Below, piece after piece: positions 23,511-25,560 of a stretch of DNA of 25,560 bases (positions are counted from its first letter, which is position 1; each line of letters opens with the position of its first letter). The notes under the pieces are model-generated. The model made no database searches. It was given only the letters and a program-made list of their open reading frames with translations, and was not told the DNA's origin. Source of the stretch: Bacteroidia bacterium (lineage in GTDB: Bacteria > Bacteroidota > Bacteroidia > Bacteroidales > Azobacteroidaceae); NCBI GenBank assembly GCA_025996895.1, contig BNTW01000041.1:1-25560 (forward strand). Reading direction: 5' to 3'. A program made the position numbers and the translations under genes.

Positions 23511-25001
23511 TTAATAAGCCCTCGCAAAAATCACTCGTTGCGTCGACGGCCGGCCGGTTACCATACATTGGCCCGGTGTTTTGTCGCCGTCTAACGGAAT
23601 ACAGCGAATGGTTGCTTTGGTTTCGTCCTTAATCAGTTCTTCCGTTTCGGGCGTACCATCCCAATGCGCCAAGATAAATCCGCCTTCTTCGATTTTTTCC
23701 TTAAATTCGGCGTAAGTATCGACCGTAATCGTGTGTTTGACACGGAAATCCAACGCTTTTTGGAAAATATTTTGCTGAATATCTTCCAATAATTGTTGAA
23801 TGTATCCAGCAATGCCTTCTACCGAAACCGTTTCTTTAGTCAACGTATCGCGGCGGGCAATTTCAATCGTGCCGTTTTCCAAATCGCGTGCCCCCATCGC
23901 CAGACGTACCGGAATGCCTTTTAATTCATATTCGGCAAATTTCCAGCCCGGTTTTTTGTTGTCGGAGTTGTCGTATTTCACCCGGATACCCAACGCTTTC
24001 AATTCCTGTATGATTTTTTCGGCACGTTCGTCAATCAATTTCATGCCGGCTTCATCCTTGAAAATCGGTACGATGACCACTTGATACGGTGCTAATTTCG
24101 GAGGCAAAACCAGGCCGTTGTCGTCCGAATGTGCCATAATCAATGCACCCATCAGACGGGTTGAAACACCCCACGAAGTCGCCCAAACATAATCGCGCTT
24201 ACTTTCTTTATCCAGAAACTGCACGTCGAACGCTTTGGCAAAGTTTTGTCCCAAAAAGTGGGAAGTACCTGCCTGCAAGGCTTTTCCGTCCTGCATCAGG
24301 GATTCGATACAGTAAGTATCCACTGCGCCGGCAAACCGTTCCGACGCCGTTTTTACTCCTTTAATCACCGGAACGGCCATGAAATTTTCGGCAAATTCGG
24401 CATAGACACTCAACATCTTGATGGTTTCTTCCACTGCTTCCTCACGCGTGGCGTGCGCCGTATGGCCTTCCTGCCACAGAAATTCGGCTGTACGCAAAAA
24501 CAAGCGGGTACGCATTTCCCAGCGCACCACATTCGCCCACTGATTGATCAAAATCGGCAAATCGCGGTAAGACTGTATCCAGTTTTTATAAGTATTCCAG
24601 ATAATGGTTTCGGAAGTCGGGCGGACGATTAACTCCTCTTCCAACTTGGCTTCGGGATCGACCACAATGCCTTTTCCGTTCGGGTCGTTTTTCAGGCGGT
24701 AGTGCGTTACGACCGCACATTCCTTGGCAAAACCTTCCACATGGTCGGCTTCCTTGCTCAAAAACGATTTCGGGATAAACAGCGGAAAATAGGCATTGAC
24801 GTGGCCGGTTTCCTTAAACATGTCGTCCAGTTGCCGTTGGATTTTTTCCCACACGGCATATCCGTAAGGTTTAATCACCATGCAACCTCGCACGGCCGAG
24901 TTCTCCGCCAAATCGGCTTTCAACACCAAATCATTATACCATTGCGAATAGTTTTCACTTCTCGAAGTCAGTTCTTTCAGTTGATTCGTTTCCTTTGCCA
25001 T
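23511..25001 (-). CDS. proS: Prolyl-tRNA synthetase, short (archaeal/eukaryote-like) type
   Basis: The 496-residue class II synthetase charges tRNA-Pro. Motif 1 ('[21 protein letters not shown]'), the Pro/ATP site '[14 protein letters not shown]', motif 2 ('[26 protein letters not shown]') and motif 3 ('[19 protein letters not shown]') are intact. An anticodon-binding domain follows ('[11 protein letters not shown]', '[23 protein letters not shown]'). The extra C-terminal domain ends '[15 protein letters not shown]' with the conserved terminal Tyr; only two Cys remain there, so its zinc site looks incomplete. The long bacterial editing insertion is absent, as in other Bacteroidota ProRS. ATG at 25001 is preceded by a TACTTTTG box, and the yigZ-family gene follows after 6 nt. 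Confidence 0.96.
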   Translation of the reverse strand: MAKETNQLKELTSRSENYSQWYNDLVLKADLAENSAVRGCMVIKPYGYAVWEKIQRQLDDMFKETGHVNAYFPLFIPKSFLSKEADHVEGFAKECAVVTHYRLKNDPNGKGIVVDPEAKLEEELIVRPTSETIIWNTYKNWIQSYRDLPILINQWANVVRWEMRTRLFLRTAEFLWQEGHTAHATREEAVEETIKMLSVYAEFAENFMAVPVIKGVKTASERFAGAVDTYCIESLMQDGKALQAGTSHFLGQNFAKAFDVQFLDKESKRDYVWATSWGVSTRLMGALIMAHSDDNGLVLPPKLAPYQVVIVPIFKDEAGMKLIDERAEKIIQELKALGIRVKYDNSDNKKPGWKFAEYELKGIPVRLAMGARDLENGTIEIARRDTLTKETVSVEGIAGYIQQLLEDIQQNIFQKALDFRVKHTITVDTYAEFKEKIEEGGFILAHWDGTPETEELIKDETKATIRCIPLDGDKTPGQCMVTGRPSTQRVIFARAY

Positions 25002-25021
25002 TTTTCATTATTTTGAGAACG

Positions 25022-25029
25022 CAAAAGTA
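25022..25029 (-). promoter_or_regulatory. -7 element of proS
   Basis: The minus strand reads TACTTTTG, a TAnnTTTG match, 20 nt before the proS ATG. The expected -33 position (about 25049) lies in the T tract of the upstream terminator, so no clear TTG is present there. Confidence 0.5.
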
Positions 25030-25045
25030 CGAAAATATATGCAAA

Positions 25046-25074
25046 GAAAAAAGGGCAGCACAAAGGTCTGCCCC
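25046..25074 (-). terminator. Terminator of the right-edge T9SS gene
   Basis: On the minus strand GGGCAG (25073-25068) pairs with CTGCCC (25058-25053) around a 9-nt loop and is followed by TTTTTT (25052-25047). It ends the gene at 25230-25560 just ahead of the proS promoter. Confidence 0.75.
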
Positions 25075-25079
25075 AACAC

Positions 25080-25109
25080 CGGGAATTTATGTTATGCGAA
25101 CGTTCCCGA
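25080..25109 (-). repeat. 3' hairpin element with conserved CGCAT loop (copy 2)
   Basis: Read on the minus strand it starts TCGGGAACGTTCGCATAACA and ends TTCCCG. The outer stem is CGGGAA/TTCCCG and the inner stem GTT/AAC around CGCAT. It matches the copy at 328-358 and has the same position, between a gene's stop codon and its terminator. Confidence 0.6.
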
Positions 25110-25136
25110 TCTGTCGTTCTGTCATTGCGATTTCCC

Positions 25137-25226
25137 TGTCATTGCGCGCTTGACGCGCAATCCCCTAATCTCCGTTAATGACTGTTTAACGATGGGCAGG
25201 GGATTGCGGCCTTCGCCGCAATGACA
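25137..25226. repeat. Two-hairpin palindromic element, intergenic copy
   Basis: The ends TGTCATTGCG and CGCAATGACA are inverted repeats, and each half is a hairpin (GCGCGCTTGACGCGC and GCGGCCTTCGCCGC). The reverse complement aligns along its length with the dsbD copy at 21631-21722, including the shared CCTGCCCAT-CGTTAA segment. A further fragment, TGTCATTGCGA, lies at 25120-25130. The element sits 3 nt beyond the stop codon of the T9SS gene. Hairpin inner bases differ between copies but remain paired, suggesting selection for structure. Confidence 0.85.
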
Positions 25227-25229
25227 ACA

Positions 25230-25560
25230 TTATTTCACAATAATTTTGTGCGTCTGCGTCTCCCCGTTGCCTAACACCGCTTTCACGATGTAAACCCCGG
25301 TAGGGGCGTTGCGCGCAACGCCCCTACGCAAATCAATCTGATATACATTATTCTCGATCTTATTCGCTTGTTTTACTTTTCTTCCTTGCATATCGAATAA
25401 TTCCACCGAATGAATCTTTTCCGATGAAGAAATGGTTACTGTTTCATTGTCTTGATAAATCGCGATTTTGCTTTCGTTTTTTATCTCACTGATGGCCGTC
25501 GGCGATTTGAAACTTACCTCGAAGCGATCGATATAGGGTGTTGTGTTATCGTTCTGCGTG
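25230..25560 (-). CDS. C-terminal end of a T9SS cargo protein (type A sorting domain)
   Basis: The frame runs from the window edge to a TAA at 25230, giving 109 residues; the N-terminus is outside. The last 80 residues or so form a Por/T9SS type A sorting domain: 'VTISSSEKIHSVELFDMQGRKV', 'NNVYQIDL', 'TGVYIVKAVLGNGETQTHKI' and the terminal 'IVK'. Such domains direct outer-membrane passage by the type IX system and are removed or anchored afterwards. Between 'QIDL' and 'TGVYIVK' the normal short turn is replaced by about nine residues (RRGVARNAP) encoded by a perfect palindrome at 25300-25327. Whether the domain still works is unknown. The protein's main function cannot be told from this fragment. 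A hairpin element and terminator follow. Confidence 0.88.
   Translation of the reverse strand, partial: TQNDNTTPYIDRFEVSFKSPTAISEIKNESKIAIYQDNETVTISSSEKIHSVELFDMQGRKVKQANKIENNVYQIDLRRGVARNAPTGVYIVKAVLGNGETQTHKIIVK
25300..25327. repeat. Perfect 28-bp palindrome inside the T9SS sorting domain
   Basis: GTAGGGGCGTTGCG (25300-25313) is followed with no spacer by its exact reverse complement CGCAACGCCCCTAC (25314-25327). It lies in the coding sequence and is translated as part of 'RRGVARNAPT'. The GGGGCG/CGCCCC arms resemble the terminator stem at 362-381, so the two may belong to one repeat family. Confidence 0.9.

Noticed and set aside
25002..25229. Possible tRNA or structured RNA gene in the proS upstream region
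   Set aside because: The structure is fully explained by a promoter box, a terminator, the CGCAT hairpin and the two-hairpin repeat; no cloverleaf or tRNA-like arms were found.

Overview
The window looks like a chromosomal segment of a Bacteroidota bacterium, most likely of the order Bacteroidales. The evidence is a type IX secretion (T9SS) type A sorting domain at the right edge, repeated TAnnTTTG promoter elements of the Bacteroidota type, almost no Shine-Dalgarno sites, and characteristic protein families (kinase-less Wzc-like PCP, short lipoprotein Wza, DsbD with a C-terminal thioredoxin domain, short ProRS). The species cannot be named from sequence alone.

Layout. (1) 1-390: 3' end of an unknown surface-type protein, a palindromic repeat, a small hairpin element and a terminator. 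(2) 389-5499: a GT4 glycosyltransferase divergent from a rightward block of ABC-F ATPase, an HTH-NADAR fusion protein and a UDP-HexNAc 6-dehydrogenase. (3) 5481-8536 (minus): GT4 glycosyltransferase, radical SAM/SPASM protein and FkbM-like methyltransferase. (4) 8700-9686 (plus): one GT-B-like glycosyltransferase inside an AT-rich patch. (5) 9752-18923 (minus): a tightly packed exopolysaccharide operon, read from the right as Wza lipoprotein, Wzc-like chain-length protein without kinase, Wzx flippase, Wzy polymerase, GT2 and three GT4 enzymes. (6) 19020-22189 (minus): dsbD followed by a cytidylyltransferase-GHMP kinase fusion. (7) 22245-25001: housekeeping genes trmD, the yigZ/IMPACT family gene and proS. 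(8) 25002-25560: proS promoter, terminator, hairpin and repeats, then the 3' end of a T9SS client gene.

The central genes fit a Wzx/Wzy-dependent polysaccharide. The dehydrogenase would make a UDP-HexNAc uronic acid, the GT2/GT4 enzymes build the repeat unit, Wzx flips it, Wzy polymerises it, and the Wzc-like protein and Wza set length and export it. No priming phosphoglycosyl transferase, BY-kinase or tyrosine phosphatase is present, so those steps must be encoded elsewhere.

The most unusual feature is a set of small palindromic or tandem repeats lying inside reading frames without breaking them: a two-hairpin element of about 92 bp in dsbD, half of the same element forming the tail of the left-edge gene, a perfect 28-bp palindrome inside the T9SS sorting domain, and a 'gagagttga' tandem in a GT2 gene. 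The two edge genes also share a conserved 3' hairpin with loop CGCAT placed between stop codon and terminator. The HTH-NADAR fusion and the nucleotidyltransferase-GHMP fusion are the most interesting individual proteins.
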